Shown here piece by piece: positions 42,430 to 43,223 of a stretch of 43,223 nucleotides of DNA. Source of the DNA: Haplomitrium mnioides (Eukaryota; Marchantiophyta; Haplomitriopsida; Calobryales); NCBI GenBank assembly GCA_049999725.1, contig JBNGIS010018700.1:1-43223 (forward strand), in the 5' to 3' direction. Under the pieces are notes generated by a model. It had not been told where the DNA came from. It saw nothing but the letters and a program-made list of their open reading frames with translations, and made no database searches. Numbering within the stretch: the stretch's first letter is position 1; the number at the start of each line of letters is the position of its first letter. A program made the translations under genes and the position numbers.

Positions 42430-43223
42430 ATTATATGATTTTAATATTTCAAACGTGCATGGAGTTGATTTACCTCGTAAAGACTTAATTTACCATGTAT
42501 TATATAAGTTGAATATTTCAATGGTGCATAGAGTGGATTGACCTTGTAAAGACTAAATTTACCCATGTATTATATAAGTTTGATATTTGAAAGGTGCATA
42601 GAGCCGATTTACCTTGTAAAGACTTAATTTACCCACGTATTATATAAGTTTAATATTTCAAAGCTGCATAAACTTTATTTACCTTGTTAAGAATTAGATA
42701 AGTTTAATATTTCAAAAGTGGATAGAGTTGATTTACCTTGTAAAGACTTAATTTACCCCTCATTATATAAGTTTGATATCTCAAAGGTGGATACAGGTTA
42801 TTTACCTTGTAAAGACTTAATTTACCCCTCATTATATAAGTTTGATATTTCGAAGGTGGATAGAGTTGATTTACCTTGTAAAGACTTTATCTACCCATGT
42901 ATTAGATAAGTTTAATATTTCAAAGTTGGATAGAGTTGATTTACCTTGTAAAGACTTTTCTTACCCATGTATTAGATAAGTTTAATATTTCAAAGTTGCA
43001 TAGAGTCGATTTACCTTGTAAAGACTTAATTTACCCGTCATTATATAAGTTTGATATTTCAAAGGTGGATAGAGTTGATTTACCTTGTAAAGACTTTATT
43101 TACCCATGTATTAGATAAGTTTGATATTTCAAAGGTGGATAGAGTTGATTTACCTTGTAAAGACTATATTTACCCTTGTATTGGATAAGTTTACTATTTC
43201 CAAGGTGCATAGAGTCAATTTAC
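42430..43223 (+). repeat. Tandem satellite-like array, about 69-70 bp period
   Basis: The anchor gatttacc recurs at 42,467, 42,536, 42,606, 42,676, 42,730, 42,799, 42,868, 42,938, 43,008, 43,077, 43,147 and 43,217. Intervals are 69 or 70 bp except one of 54, which is a unit with an internal deletion. Each unit reads about cttgtaaagacttaatttaccc, then attatataagtttgatatttcaaaggtg and gatagagtt. The array runs off the window end. The repetitive short frames (42,718-42,909 and 42,936-43,118) are by-products of it. Confidence 0.93.

Noticed and set aside
42332-43118. Repetitive short proteins with VDLPCKDLIYP units
   Set aside because: They are translations of the 69-70-bp tandem array. Its period is not a constant multiple of three, so frames change between units.
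1-43223. CRISPR arrays, bacterial operons, rRNA or complete tRNA genes
   Set aside because: None seen. The tandem arrays lack spacer-repeat structure, and the tRNA-like matches are only the 12-base primer binding sites of retrotransposons.

Overview
The window looks like intergenic nuclear DNA from a land plant with a large, repeat-rich genome; a gymnosperm is plausible, but the sequence alone does not settle this. I find no convincing host gene. Almost everything recognisable is a decayed LTR retrotransposon: one Ty1/copia gag and several Ty3/gypsy elements on both strands, all broken by stops, frameshifts, deletions and later insertions. The support is protein-level (CCHC zinc knuckles, retropepsin, reverse transcriptase, RNase H, integrase and chromodomain segments in the right order), together with initiator-Met-tRNA primer binding sites and LTR pairs.

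Layout. 0-2 kb: minus-strand copia gag with a candidate 5' LTR. 2-5.5 kb: no recognised gene; it holds a pyrimidine tract and a fold-back element with short hairpins. 5.5-7.4 kb: unknown DNA, then a dispersed block that recurs at 31.9-33.2 kb. 7.4-10.5 kb: AT-rich DNA and LTR-like sequence, including a block that recurs at 26.95-27.19 kb. 10.6-13.53 kb: a long purine-rich probable LTR (copy A), followed on the plus strand by gypsy gag, protease and RT (13.6-17.0 kb). A 3.28-kb unknown insertion with a CTACT target duplication and a 52-bp tandem array splits that RT, which resumes at 20.27 kb and runs into an integrase fragment. 20.97-27.19 kb: a different gypsy element on the minus strand (gag to integrase). 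27.2-28.2 kb: another plus-strand RNase H/integrase fragment. 28.2-34.66 kb: probable LTR copy B, an internal region without gag-pol, and probable LTR copy C, which together look like an internally deleted or non-autonomous derivative.

The clearest structure is at 34.66-42.10 kb. A minus-strand chromovirus-type gypsy element (X) has its 5' LTR split by a second, related plus-strand element (Y, 36,770-41,812). Y has two LTRs with TG...CA ends, a primer binding site, gag, protease, RT, RNase H, integrase and chromodomain in order, and a perfect 5-bp target duplication (ATGAA). The two halves of X's LTR lie on either side of Y and are continuous once Y and one ATGAA are set aside. The window ends in a tandem array with a period of about 69-70 bp that runs off the edge.

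Nothing here looks like a working gene system. The features worth following are the nested insertion, the inverted LTR arms it creates, the two tandem arrays, the unknown 3.28-kb insertion and the non-autonomous element family.
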